DNA from: Planctomycetota bacterium
GTDB lineage: Bacteria; Planctomycetota; Phycisphaerae; Phycisphaerales; UBA1924
Assembly (NCBI GenBank): GCA_024276195.1
Contig: JAJRXR010000082.1
Coordinates: forward strand, 1 to 46,282
Reading direction: 5' to 3'
DNA length: 46,282 nucleotides
Shown: piece by piece, positions 36,352 through 45,171 of the stretch
How positions within the stretch are numbered: the stretch's first letter is position 1
Layout: each line of letters begins with the position of its first letter
Made by a program: the position numbers and the translations under genes
Notes under the pieces: model-generated
Told to the model about the DNA's origin: nothing
The model's database searches: none
What the model saw: the letters and a program-made list of their open reading frames with translations, nothing else

Positions 36352-38394
36352 TCATCCTTCCTCAGATTCTTGCAGCTTGGCCACCACCGCGTAGTCCTCG
36401 AGCGTGGATGTGTCCTGCGTGACGAGCGTCTCGCCCGCAGCGATCGAGCGGAGCAGGCGGCGCATGATCTTGCCGGAGCGGGTTTTGGGAAGGGCGCCGG
36501 TGAAGCGGATCTGGTCCGGCTTGGCGATGGCGCCGATCTGCTTGCCCACATGCTCGCGGAGAGCGGCTTTGAGATCGTCTGTTGGATCAAACCCGTTGCC
36601 GAGGGTCACGAACGCGGCGATGCCCGTGCCCTTGATCTCGTGGGGCATGCCGACGACCGCGGCCTCGACGACGGATTCGTGGCTGACGAGGGCGCTCTCG
36701 ACCTCCATCGTGCCGAGGCGGTGCCCGGAGACGTTCATGACATCATCGACGCGCCCCATGATCCAGAAGTAGCCATCGGAATCGGTGTGGGCGCCGTCAC
36801 CCGGGAAGTACATCCCGGGGAGCTTGGACCAGTAGGTTTCGATGAAGCGTTCGCGGTCGCCGAAGATGCCTCGGAGCATCGAGGGCCAGGGCTTGCGGAT
36901 GGCCAGCAAGCCGCCGGAGCCCTTGGGGAGTTCCTTGCCCTGGTCATTGACGATGGCGGCGTCGATCCCGAAGAACGGGAGCGTGCACGAGCCGGGCTTG
37001 GTAGGGGTGACGCCGGGCAGGGGAGTGAGCATGTGCCCGCCGGTCTCGGTCTGCCACCAGGTGTCAACGATGGGGCAGGTCTCGCCCCCGATGACGCGGT
37101 GGTACCACATCCAGGCCTCGGGGTTGATGGGCTCGCCGACGGTGCCAAGGACCTGGAGCGAGCTGAGGTCATGCTTCTTCGGGTGCTTGTCGCCCCACTT
37201 CATGAACGCGCGGATGGCGGTGGGCGCGGTGTAGAACTGAGTCACCTTGTGGCGCTGCACGATGTCCCAGAAGCGGTCGTCGCCCGGGAAGTTGGGGGCG
37301 CCTTCGTACATGAGCGTGGGCACGCCCGTGGGCATGATGCCGTAGATGATGTAGGAGTGCCCGGTGATCCAGCCGACGTCGGCGGTACACCAGAAGACCT
37401 GCCCGTTCTGGGCGTCGTCGCGCTTCGGTTCGTCGAGCCCGGGGATGAGGTTGAAGACGTACTTGCTGGTGAGGTAGGTGTAGACCATGAAGCCGCCGAC
37501 GGTGTGCTGGATTCCCTTGGGCTTGCCCGTCGAGCCCGAGGTGTAGAGCAGGAAGCTCATGTGCTCGGAATCGAGCGGGGCGCAGGGGCAGTCGTCCGAC
37601 GCGGCGTTGGTCTGCTCGTGCCAGTCGACATCACGCCCATCGGCGCGCGAAACCTGATTTCCGCACCGCTTGAGCACGATCACGGTCTCGACGGTGTTCG
37701 CGTCGAGCTTGTCGATGGCGTCATCGACGTTCTGTTTGAGGGGGACGACCTTGCCGCGTCTCCAGGCGCCGTCGCAGGTGATAATGAGCTTGGAGCTGGC
37801 GTCCACGACGCGGTCGGCGATGGCCTGGGCGCTGAAGCCGCCGAAGATAACGCTATGGACCGCGCCGATGCGCGCGCACGCGAGCACCGCGATCGCAAGC
37901 TCGGGCACCATGCCCATGTAGATGGTCACGACGTCGCCCGCCTTGACGCCCCGGCCCTTGAGCACGTTGGCGAACTTTGCAGTCTCGGTCTGGAGCTGGG
38001 CGTAGCTCAGGCGGCAGACCTCGGGCTCGCCGCCGGGCATCGGCTCGCCCTCCCAGACGATGCCGATGTGCTCGCCCCGCCACTGCTCGACGTGGCGATC
38101 GACGCAGTTATAGCAGAGGTTGGTTTTTGCGCCGACAAACCACTTGGCGTCGGGCAGAGACCACTCGAGGACCTTGGACCAGGGCTCGAACCAGTGCAAC
38201 TCGCCCGCGGCTTCCGCCCAGAACGCCTCAGGGTCCTCGATCGAGCGGGCGTGCATCGCCCGGTACTCGTCCATGGACGAAACCAGCCAGCGGGGAGTCC
38301 CGGCCCGCTCGGGCGCAGGCGGCGGGAAGACGCGGGTCTCGTTGAGGACGGAGTCGATGGCGCCGTGTTGTGAACCGGGCTGAGAATCGGCCAT
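36352..38394 (-). CDS. acs: Acetyl-CoA synthetase (AMP-forming)
   Basis: This 680-residue adenylate-forming enzyme converts acetate, CoA and ATP to acetyl-CoA. It shows the P-loop-like [41 protein letters not shown] and the C-terminal lysine site [15 protein letters not shown], whose Lys is acetylated in homologues. Length fits the family (about 650). ATG at 38394 after GGAGACCCAACT is chosen; a longer frame to 38502 has no coding character. It is a single gene between the gspE operon and lpxR. The 38395-38565 gap contains one short GGCGCC-TCT-GGCGCC hairpin without T-run. Confidence 0.96.
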   Translation of the reverse strand: MADSQPGSQHGAIDSVLNETRVFPPPAPERAGTPRWLVSSMDEYRAMHARSIEDPEAFWAEAAGELHWFEPWSKVLEWSLPDAKWFVGAKTNLCYNCVDRHVEQWRGEHIGIVWEGEPMPGGEPEVCRLSYAQLQTETAKFANVLKGRGVKAGDVVTIYMGMVPELAIAVLACARIGAVHSVIFGGFSAQAIADRVVDASSKLIITCDGAWRRGKVVPLKQNVDDAIDKLDANTVETVIVLKRCGNQVSRADGRDVDWHEQTNAASDDCPCAPLDSEHMSFLLYTSGSTGKPKGIQHTVGGFMVYTYLTSKYVFNLIPGLDEPKRDDAQNGQVFWCTADVGWITGHSYIIYGIMPTGVPTLMYEGAPNFPGDDRFWDIVQRHKVTQFYTAPTAIRAFMKWGDKHPKKHDLSSLQVLGTVGEPINPEAWMWYHRVIGGETCPIVDTWWQTETGGHMLTPLPGVTPTKPGSCTLPFFGIDAAIVNDQGKELPKGSGGLLAIRKPWPSMLRGIFGDRERFIETYWSKLPGMYFPGDGAHTDSDGYFWIMGRVDDVMNVSGHRLGTMEVESALVSHESVVEAAVVGMPHEIKGTGIAAFVTLGNGFDPTDDLKAALREHVGKQIGAIAKPDQIRFTGALPKTRSGKIMRRLLRSIAAGETLVTQDTSTLEDYAVVAKLQESEEG

Positions 38395-38565
38395 AGTTGG
38401 GTCTCCAAGATCAGGCGCCAGAGGCGCCATTCTTGGTCCAGCATAGCCGAGAGGAGCGGGAGAACCGGTCGGATGTGATTTCGCTTCAGTCTGCCAACGC
38501 AAAGGCGCACAGGCGCCGCCAGCGTGCTCTCGTGCCCGGCGAAGTTCCGAACGGCGAGAGGAAAG

Positions 38566-40596
38566 CTAGTTGCTGGCCTCGGTGACGCGGAGGATTTCCT
38601 GCACGGTGGTGAGGCCCTGCTTGACCTTGTCCATGCCGTCCTGGCGGAGGGAGGTCATGCCGCGTTCGAGGCACATGCGCCGGAACTCGGAGACGTTGGG
38701 GTTGCGCGCGATGACATCGCGGAGCTGGTCATCGACGCACAGCAGCTCGTAGATGCCGACGCGACCGCTAAAGCCGGTGGAGCGACACTTGTCGCACCCC
38801 TTGGAGATCCAGGTCTTATCGGCGGGCATGCCCTGCATTTCAAGGTACTCGCTGAGCTCTTCGCTGGGCGCCTCTTCGACGGCGCAGTGCTTGCACAGGC
38901 GGCGGACAAGGCGCTGGGCGAGGACACCGTTGAGGGCGGCGCCGACGAGGAACGGCTCGAGCCCGATGTTGACTAGGCGCGTGACAGAGCTGGGCGCGTC
39001 GTTGGTGTGGAGCGTGGAGAGCACGAGGTGCCCGGTGAGCGCGGCTTGGACGGCGGTGTGCGCGGTCTCGTGGTCGCGGATTTCGCCGATCATCAGCACG
39101 TCGGGGTCCTGTCGCAGCAAGGCCTTGAGGGCCTTGGCGAAGGTCATGCCGATTTTTTCGTGCGTCTGGGTCTGGGTGACGCCGCCGAGGTGGTACTCGA
39201 TCGGGTCTTCGACGGTGGAGATGTTGAGCTTTTGCTTGTCGAGCTGCCCGAGCGAGGCATACAGAGTCGTGGTCTTGCCCGAGCCGGTAGGGCCGGTGAC
39301 GAGGACGATGCCGTGGGGGGCGTTGACTTCCTTGCGCCAGGCCTGGTAGGTGGCCTCGTCGAAGCCAAGTTCGGCGAGCTGGACCTGGATGTTCTTGGTA
39401 TCGAGGATGCGCATGACCGTTTTCTCGCCGTAGCCGCAGGGCAGGGTCGAGACGCGCAGGTCGAGCTTGCGTCCGCCGACGGTGCACCGGATGCGTCCGT
39501 CCTGGGGTATGCGGCGCTCGGCGATGTCGAGGTTGGCCATGATCTTGAGGCGCGAGGTGATGGCGCTGGACATGGAGCCGGGGGGGTTCATGGACTCGAA
39601 CAGGACGCCGTCGATTCGGAAGCGGACCTTGAGCTTCTTCTCGGCGGGCTCGATGTGGATATCCGAGGCGCCCTCTTTGATCGCGCTCTGGATGATGTAG
39701 TTGACGTAGCGGATGACGGGCGACTCGCCGGCCTGCTGTTCGAGATCAACCTCGGAGCTCTCGTAGCGGGCGCGGTCAACCTCGACATCGCCCTCGTCCA
39801 CGCCATCGAGCAGGTCGGAGAGATCGACATCGTCTTGCTGCCCGGCGCCGACGAGCTCGAGCGCGTCGCGCAGGTCGGCGCTGGTCACGAGCACGAGCTT
39901 GACACCCGGGACGCCCAGGCGAGACTTGATCTCGTCGAGGAGGAAGACATCGTCGGCGCTGGTGGCGCCGATGACGAGGCGGGAGCCGTCCATTCGGATG
40001 GGCAGGACCGCGCGGGCCTTGCAGAACTCGGGGCTCAGGCGTTGGAGCATGGTCCCGTCGAAGCCGCCTTCGAGGCCTTTCGCCAGGTCGATGCGCTCGA
40101 ACGGAACGCTGGCGAGTTCGGCGACGACGCCCTGGACGCGCGCCTCGTCGGCGCCCTGCGAGACGAGGATGTCGCTCAGGTGGGCGCCGGGCGTCTGGCG
40201 CAGGACCTGACGCGCGACGGTCATCTGCTCGGGGCTGACGATCTCTCGCTCGATAAGCAACTCGCCCAGCTCGGCGGCGCCTGCCCCGGAATCATCGGGG
40301 TTGTAGATCTCGGAGAGCGCTTCGCCGACCCCGGGCCTGGGCGCGGGGATCGGGGCGTTGCGGATCGCGGGGTCGGGAGTTGCGAGGGGATCATCTTCGC
40401 CGTGCCCATAGGGGCGCTGGCCCGAGGGCATCGAGGGCAACGGCCCGAACGAGTTGGAGGCCTTGTCGATGCAGTGCGGCCTGCTCTTGGGCGGGCCTTT
40501 GGGCGGACCACTGGCCCTCTTGGGCGTTGCGGGGGAGCCCTTGGCGTCGTCGAGCCCGAGCTCGTTGAGGATGTCGTCGATGTTGTGCGTCGCCAC
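38566..40596 (-). CDS. Type II secretion/type IV pilus assembly ATPase, GspE/PilB family
   Basis: This 676-residue ATPase drives pilin assembly or pseudopilus growth. Residues 1-115 are a Pro/Gly-rich acidic arm. Then comes a MshE N-terminal-like domain (ELGELLIEREIVSPEQM and IDLAKGL), and the ATPase core with GPTGSGKTTTLYA (Walker A), DPIEYHLGG (Asp box), RQDPDVLMIGEIRD (Walker B) and HLVLSTLHTNDA (His box). A zinc site is formed by CKHC and CDKC about 35 residues apart, as in PilB/GspE. It starts with GTG after GGAGGACCAC. It is the last gene of the pilM-N-O-P-like operon, so it powers that system. Confidence 0.95.
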   Translation of the reverse strand: MATHNIDDILNELGLDDAKGSPATPKRASGPPKGPPKSRPHCIDKASNSFGPLPSMPSGQRPYGHGEDDPLATPDPAIRNAPIPAPRPGVGEALSEIYNPDDSGAGAAELGELLIEREIVSPEQMTVARQVLRQTPGAHLSDILVSQGADEARVQGVVAELASVPFERIDLAKGLEGGFDGTMLQRLSPEFCKARAVLPIRMDGSRLVIGATSADDVFLLDEIKSRLGVPGVKLVLVTSADLRDALELVGAGQQDDVDLSDLLDGVDEGDVEVDRARYESSEVDLEQQAGESPVIRYVNYIIQSAIKEGASDIHIEPAEKKLKVRFRIDGVLFESMNPPGSMSSAITSRLKIMANLDIAERRIPQDGRIRCTVGGRKLDLRVSTLPCGYGEKTVMRILDTKNIQVQLAELGFDEATYQAWRKEVNAPHGIVLVTGPTGSGKTTTLYASLGQLDKQKLNISTVEDPIEYHLGGVTQTQTHEKIGMTFAKALKALLRQDPDVLMIGEIRDHETAHTAVQAALTGHLVLSTLHTNDAPSSVTRLVNIGLEPFLVGAALNGVLAQRLVRRLCKHCAVEEAPSEELSEYLEMQGMPADKTWISKGCDKCRSTGFSGRVGIYELLCVDDQLRDVIARNPNVSEFRRMCLERGMTSLRQDGMDKVKQGLTTVQEILRVTEASN

Positions 40597-40619
40597 GTGG
40601 TCCTCCGGGCGGGGTCAGG

Positions 40620-41420
40620 CTATCGCTCAATCTCGCGCGGGTCGGAGCCCATCTGGATCGCAAAGTACCGCTCGTCAACCTCGAGCACGACGGTCCGTCC
40701 AGAGATCTTGACGGCCCGGAACATGCCGATCTCGTCGCCCTCGCGCACGGCCTCGCCGCTGATGCGGGCCACGGGCGTGCGCCCGCCCAGAACGCTCTGG
40801 ACCTTGAGTGCTTCGAGTGCAGAAAGGATCGCCTCGTTGCGGGCGAGCGCCTCGTCGGCGAGCCGTTGTTCTTCGAGTGCCGCGAGACGCTGCTGCTCGC
40901 GCAGCTGCGCCATCGACATGTCCTCGCCCGACTCGATCTCGATCGGGGTGTCGTTGAACGAGAACGTGAACGGGCTGGCCTTGAGCTGGTCCAGGGGCAC
41001 CTGCATCGGACGCCCGGAGCGCTCGAGGTCGCGCATGACACGGTCGAACTTGGCGATGGCTTCGATGTCCTCGGCCTCGGGCTGGAAATCCAGGCTGAAC
41101 ATCTCGCCCGCCTTGGCGGCTGCGAGCGAGAGCTGTCGCATCCCCGCGACGACGCCGATCCCGAGCACGAGGACGACCCCGATGAAGAATGTCTGGCCCC
41201 GGAACGGGCTCTTGGGCTTGGCGAAGATCTCGGTGGAGGCGGGATCTCCGGAGGCGGAAGGGCTGGCAACGTCGAGCATGTTCGGGTTGAACACGCCCCC
41301 GGAGAGCATGGCGCCGCCGCCCGAGCTGGTGGGTGGGGCCTGATCGTTGAGATCAAGCATCATCTTCGCGTCATCGCCTGGCGGGAGGGTGTTGTTGGAG
41401 TCGGGCGTGTCGGTGCTCAC
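40620..41420 (-). CDS. PilP/GspC-like single-pass protein
   Basis: This 266-residue protein has a long N-terminal arm, one membrane helix (FFIGVVLVLGIGVVAGM, about residues 76-92), a helical periplasmic stretch rich in Glu/Ala and a C-terminal beta domain: LKVQSVLGGRTPVARISGEAV, EGDEIGMFRAVKISGRTVVLEVD. That end resembles the small beta-barrel of PilP and the HR domain of GspC, which contact the outer-membrane secretin. The match is by pattern and gene order only. It starts with GTG overlapping the stop of pilO (GTGA). Confidence 0.7.
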   Translation of the reverse strand: MSTDTPDSNNTLPPGDDAKMMLDLNDQAPPTSSGGGAMLSGGVFNPNMLDVASPSASGDPASTEIFAKPKSPFRGQTFFIGVVLVLGIGVVAGMRQLSLAAAKAGEMFSLDFQPEAEDIEAIAKFDRVMRDLERSGRPMQVPLDQLKASPFTFSFNDTPIEIESGEDMSMAQLREQQRLAALEEQRLADEALARNEAILSALEALKVQSVLGGRTPVARISGEAVREGDEIGMFRAVKISGRTVVLEVDERYFAIQMGSDPREIER

Positions 41421-41959
41421 GTGGCGCTCCCCTCATCGGCGCGGAAGTAGATGCTGAGCGTAAAGCTGACCTCGATCTCGGCGCCCTCGCGGGCGCGTTT
41501 GATCTTCATGTCAACGATCCGTGTGATCCGGGGCAGGCGCTCGATGCTCGCGAGGAACTCGTAGTACCCCGTGAACGAGCCCTTGGTCGTCATCTCCAGC
41601 GGCTGCTCGAAGTACCGGGCCGCGGCGATGGGCTTGGAGCTCTTGAACGTCGGCGACTCGAGCCCGGAGTTGACCGCGATCTCCGACACCTGGCGGACGA
41701 TCTGGTCCACCTCTTTGCCCGTGGGCAAGCGGGACTCGATCTCGGCGATCCGCTCGGCGATCTCGTTGTTGGCGCGCTTGAGATCCTCGTTGCGGCTCGT
41801 CTCCTGACGCAGCAGCGCGAGCATCTGTTCCTTGTGGACGATCTCGGACTTCTTGTCCTCGATCTTGGCGTTCTGGGGCTTGAAGATCGCGTAATACGCC
41901 CCGACGGGCATACAGAGCACGACCAGGAAGATGATGACTTCTCGGAGTCCAAACTTCAT
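41417..41959 (-). CDS. pilO: PilO-like pilus assembly protein
   Basis: This 180-residue protein has one membrane helix (about residues 8-25, VIIFLVVLCMPVGAYY), a helical periplasmic stretch (IEDKKSEIVHKEQMLALL) and a C-terminal ferredoxin-like part (FEQPLEMTTKGSFTGYYEFL, SIERLPRITRIVDMKI), all typical for PilO. PilO with PilN and PilP forms the ring-like alignment complex in the inner membrane. ATG follows AAAGGAG. It lies between pilN and the pilP-like gene, with four-base overlap to the latter. Confidence 0.9.
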   Translation of the reverse strand: MKFGLREVIIFLVVLCMPVGAYYAIFKPQNAKIEDKKSEIVHKEQMLALLRQETSRNEDLKRANNEIAERIAEIESRLPTGKEVDQIVRQVSEIAVNSGLESPTFKSSKPIAAARYFEQPLEMTTKGSFTGYYEFLASIERLPRITRIVDMKIKRAREGAEIEVSFTLSIYFRADEGSAT

Positions 41960-41974
41960 CGCTGGGCTCCTTTC

Positions 41975-42823
41975 TCAGTTGCCGTCCTCGCCCGTGGGGG
42001 CGAGGCCGAAGGACTCGATCGGGGGCGAACCCAGCGAGGGGGCCAGATCGCCAAAGACGTCGTTCTCGATGAGCGTTGTCTCCACGGCGGACTCCACCTG
42101 GCTCACGTCGGCCGTGGCGAGCAGGTTCATGCTGATCTGGAACTTGCGCAGATCAACGTCCTCCACCTTCGTCTCGGTGATGTACTGCAGCTCGACGGCG
42201 CCGAACAGAGGTGATTCCTTCAGGCGCGCCAGATAGTCCGCGACGTCGTTGTTGACCGCGGCCAAGCCCGTAATCACGACGCGGTGCCTGAAGCGCGGGG
42301 GCAGAACCTTGGGGGGCGCCTCCGCCGCGTTGGTGTCCTTGCCGGCCGAAACCCGGTTGCTGATCGAGCGGGTGCTGGCGCGCTTCTTCTTGGCGGCGCT
42401 GTTCTTTGAGGGTTTGACGGGCGTCTTGACACGCTCGCCCTTGAGGTCGATATCGGTCAGCACGAGCTCGGCGGGCATGCCGCGGACCAGCTCGGCCAGC
42501 AGCACCGACCGCGGGACGCGCTCGATCAACGCCGTCACCAGTTCGGCGCTGTCGATCATCCCCTCACGCTGGAGGCGCAGGGCCTTGAGCTGGTCGAGGT
42601 GCTCGGCGGCGCTGCGCGTCTGCTTGTCAACATCGCTCTCGCGGCTCATCACGCTCTGGAGACGTGTGTTGTTCAGGAAGAACGCGCCGACGACACCGAT
42701 GATGACGGCGCCGAACAGGATCAGCGCGAGCACATTGGCCCGAGTCTGCGTCTTGCCGCGCACATAATCAGTGGGCAGGAAGGTGCTCTGACTCGGTTGG
42801 TTTGGATTTTTCGGGTTCGCCAT
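41975..42823 (-). CDS. pilN: PilN-like pilus assembly protein
   Basis: This 282-residue protein has a basic cytoplasmic N-terminus (MANPKNPNQPSQ), a membrane helix (VLALILFGAVIIGVVGAFFL, about residues 30-50), a helical neck and a ferredoxin-like domain, plus a Lys/Ser-rich insertion (NSAAKKKRASTRS). PilN usually starts with a short Asn-rich motif that binds PilM; a comparable short stretch is present but not exact. ATG at 42823 is taken in preference to a longer frame to 42886. It is 17 nt behind the pilM gene. Confidence 0.85.
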   Translation of the reverse strand: MANPKNPNQPSQSTFLPTDYVRGKTQTRANVLALILFGAVIIGVVGAFFLNNTRLQSVMSRESDVDKQTRSAAEHLDQLKALRLQREGMIDSAELVTALIERVPRSVLLAELVRGMPAELVLTDIDLKGERVKTPVKPSKNSAAKKKRASTRSISNRVSAGKDTNAAEAPPKVLPPRFRHRVVITGLAAVNNDVADYLARLKESPLFGAVELQYITETKVEDVDLRKFQISMNLLATADVSQVESAVETTLIENDVFGDLAPSLGSPPIESFGLAPTGEDGN

Positions 42824-42840
42824 CCGCTGGGCACCTTTCC

Positions 42841-44052
42841 TCACAGGTCTGTCGGGCTCAGGCACATTCCCATCGCAACCGCCCATCCCGGCTGCGCCTG
42901 GCTCAGATCAACATCAACACACGCCTCGGCGCCCGTCCGGGCGATCCGGGTCATCGGGTCGCCCGCCTGCGCCGGAAGGCGCAGCGCCCGAGCGATCTCG
43001 GCGCACAAGGGTCGGTGGCGGGACTCCCCGCCAACGAAAACAACGCTCTCAACGCCCTGCTCGGGCATCAGAGACTTCTGGTAGCGAAGGCACATCGATA
43101 TCTCGTCAACGAGAATCTCGACCGGCTCGCTCAGGTCGATCTGGTGCGTGACGCGCGAGACGGTCGCGGCTGCGGGCGAGGCGGGCGCCCCGCCCTCGCC
43201 TGCGCTTGCGGGCGCCTCAGTGTTTGCAGCAGCTTCGTCGGATGCGCCCGCCGAGCTGGCGGCGGGCGCGAGGCTTGTCAGCGCGAGGCGCTGCTGGCGG
43301 GCCTGGCTCAGCGAGCACTTGAGCTGGGCGGTGATGGCCTGGTCGAGGTGGAGCCCGCCGAAGCCGATGGTCCGGGCAAAGAGCATCCGCCCGGCGCGGG
43401 CGATCATGACGTTGGTCGAGGCGCGTCCGAGATCGATGTAGAGCGTGGACTTGTCGGCGCCGCCCTGAGCCCGGGTCGGAGCGAAGGCGCGCAGCAGCGC
43501 GGTGAACTCGTTGTGAATCCCGACGGGCTCGAGGCGGGCGGCCTTGATCGCGTGCATCAGGCGGGCGACGAGCTCGCGCCCCGCCGCGAAACAGATCACC
43601 TCGGATCGCGCGGCCCGTGAGCCAAGCTCGACCTCGATGTGCCTGGTCAGGAGCATGGAGGCGTCGCACCCGACCTGGGCGGGCAGGGCCGCGTCGAGCA
43701 TGTCCTGTGTCGAGACCTCGTCGCTCTTCTGAAACTGGAGGTGCTTGCAGAACAGCAGGGGCGACGGGACGGCACACACAGCACGCTGCGTCTTGAACTT
43801 GCACTGCTTGACAAGCCTGGGCAGCGCCTCGATCTGGAACCGGATCCGCTTGGCCGGGTCGTAGAGGCAGTCGTCCGGGGTCAGGATCTCGCCGGCGCTG
43901 ACCAGTGACTCGGGCTCGCCCGGTGCGAGCTGGAGCACTTTGAGAGAGCCCGCGCCGAAGTCGATCGCGATCGGCATGGCGCCGGGGCGGAGCGAGCCGA
44001 GCGAGCGCAGACTACTGCGCGTCGTCTTCTGAGCTTTAGCCCCTCGTCCCAT
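42841..44052 (-). CDS. pilM: PilM-like pilus assembly protein
   Basis: This 403-residue protein has the PilM motifs IAIDFGAGSLKVLQLA at the start, LYIDLGRASTNVMIARAG (central phosphate loop) and VVFVGGESRHRPL near the end. Unlike the PilM at 6271-8412 it has no membrane segment and is close to normal length. A variable Ala/Ser-rich insertion (SLAPAASSAGASDEAA) separates its two halves. It would recruit the platform proteins PilN, PilO and PilP-like encoded behind it. ATG at 44052 follows GGAGTGCCG. It opens the operon, whose promoter must lie in 44053-44233, where nothing clear was found. Confidence 0.92.
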   Translation of the reverse strand: MGRGAKAQKTTRSSLRSLGSLRPGAMPIAIDFGAGSLKVLQLAPGEPESLVSAGEILTPDDCLYDPAKRIRFQIEALPRLVKQCKFKTQRAVCAVPSPLLFCKHLQFQKSDEVSTQDMLDAALPAQVGCDASMLLTRHIEVELGSRAARSEVICFAAGRELVARLMHAIKAARLEPVGIHNEFTALLRAFAPTRAQGGADKSTLYIDLGRASTNVMIARAGRMLFARTIGFGGLHLDQAITAQLKCSLSQARQQRLALTSLAPAASSAGASDEAAANTEAPASAGEGGAPASPAAATVSRVTHQIDLSEPVEILVDEISMCLRYQKSLMPEQGVESVVFVGGESRHRPLCAEIARALRLPAQAGDPMTRIARTGAEACVDVDLSQAQPGWAVAMGMCLSPTDL

Positions 44053-44233
44053 CGGCACTCCGCCTCCTCACACACCCGGGCCGCAGCGAGGGGCAGTCGC
44101 CCCCGCCGAGAACCGGATTCGCCCACTTCATCGGCGGACTCCGGGGTGTGAATGAGAGGGGTCTGCGCCCCGGTCGCTCTCCAGGCGTGCGAGGACGCAG
44201 CACCGGCGCAGGTCTCCCCGGTTCGGGCGGGGC
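44053..44233. other. Gap between mqnB and the pilM operon
   Basis: This 181-bp GC-rich stretch should hold the pilM operon promoter. I see no convincing -35/-10 pair, tRNA or T-run hairpin. Confidence 0.3.
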
Positions 44234-44977
44234 TCAGGCGCGATCCGGAGACGAACACAGACCGACACGTCCGAGAACTCGCCCAAGCTCGGTCAACGCC
44301 CGGGCCAGATCCCAGCGCTGCCCGGGTCGGTCGCCGGCCGTGTTGCTCACGACCCGAAGCTCGGCGAAGCGGATGCCCGGGACGATCGCCCGGGCCGCGA
44401 GCCCAGCGGCGGCCCCCTCCATCGCCTCGACCCGCGCCCCGGTCCTGCTGGCGATCTCCCGCGCCCGCTCGTCCGTGCCCGAGCAGGTCGAGACCGTCGC
44501 GATCGTCGCCAGCAGATCGACCCGGTCGCGCCACGCGTTGACCCAAGCCGGGTCCGGCGTGATCTCGTCGCTCTCGCCAGCGACCAGCGGGAACCCCATC
44601 GCCCGGCAGGACCGGAACCCCTCCGGGGTCGCCAGCCCCTCGTCGGCGAAGACGCTCGCCTCGCCCAGCACCAGCGTGCCCAGGGCAGGGCCACCCGGGA
44701 GCGAGCCGCAGATCCCCAGATTGACCACGCCCGTGTGCCTTGAAGGATCGAGCGCCCGAGCGACGCCCCCCGCTGCGTTGGCCTTGCCCACGCCCGTCAG
44801 AACCGCGTCGAGCCCGGGGGCAAGCGGGAAGACGCCCCATGCGGGCAGTTCATCAGTTGGCGGCGAGATCCCGAGCCCGCTGGCGATCGCGTCGAGCTCA
44901 ATCCTGGCGGCGACCGCCACCAGGACTGCGCCCCCCTCATGAATGCTCGCCCCCGTGTCTGGCTGGTTCTGGTTCAT
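44234..44977 (-). CDS. mqnB: Futalosine hydrolase
   Basis: This 247-residue protein is in the nucleoside phosphorylase/hydrolase family. It has VLTGVGKANAAGGVA, VVNLGICGSLPG, VEAMEGAAAGLAA and ELRVVSNTAGDR, which match futalosine hydrolase. It splits futalosine into dehypoxanthinylfutalosine and hypoxanthine in the alternative menaquinone pathway. 5'-methylthioadenosine nucleosidase is a related option, but the spacing of the AMEGAA and SNTAGDR motifs favours MqnB. ATG at 44977 after AAGGACCGCCCC is preferred to the longer frame to 45148. No other mqn gene is in the window. Confidence 0.85.
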   Translation of the reverse strand: MNQNQPDTGASIHEGGAVLVAVAARIELDAIASGLGISPPTDELPAWGVFPLAPGLDAVLTGVGKANAAGGVARALDPSRHTGVVNLGICGSLPGGPALGTLVLGEASVFADEGLATPEGFRSCRAMGFPLVAGESDEITPDPAWVNAWRDRVDLLATIATVSTCSGTDERAREIASRTGARVEAMEGAAAGLAARAIVPGIRFAELRVVSNTAGDRPGQRWDLARALTELGRVLGRVGLCSSPDRA

Positions 44978-45171
44978 GGGGCGGTCCTTCTGAGGGGTTG
45001 GGCGGGGTGCAGGCATGTGGTTGCTGGCGCCAGCGTTGAACCCGAGGGCGCCCATCCCGGTAGGTACTATTGAACGCCGAAGACTTCGCCCACGAGCGGG
45101 AGCGGGTTTGGCCTTCTCGATCCCCCACCACTCCCTCGGAAGACGCACCCTTGAGACACCCGGAGACGCCG

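Noticed and set aside
38395-38565. Hairpin GGCGCC-TCT-GGCGCC as a terminator
   Set aside because: It has a short stem and no T-run on either strand.
36271-41343. Plus-strand frames of 700 and 778 codons opposite acs and gspE
   Set aside because: They are antisense shadows of strongly conserved genes, with unnatural Gly/Val/Asp-rich composition.
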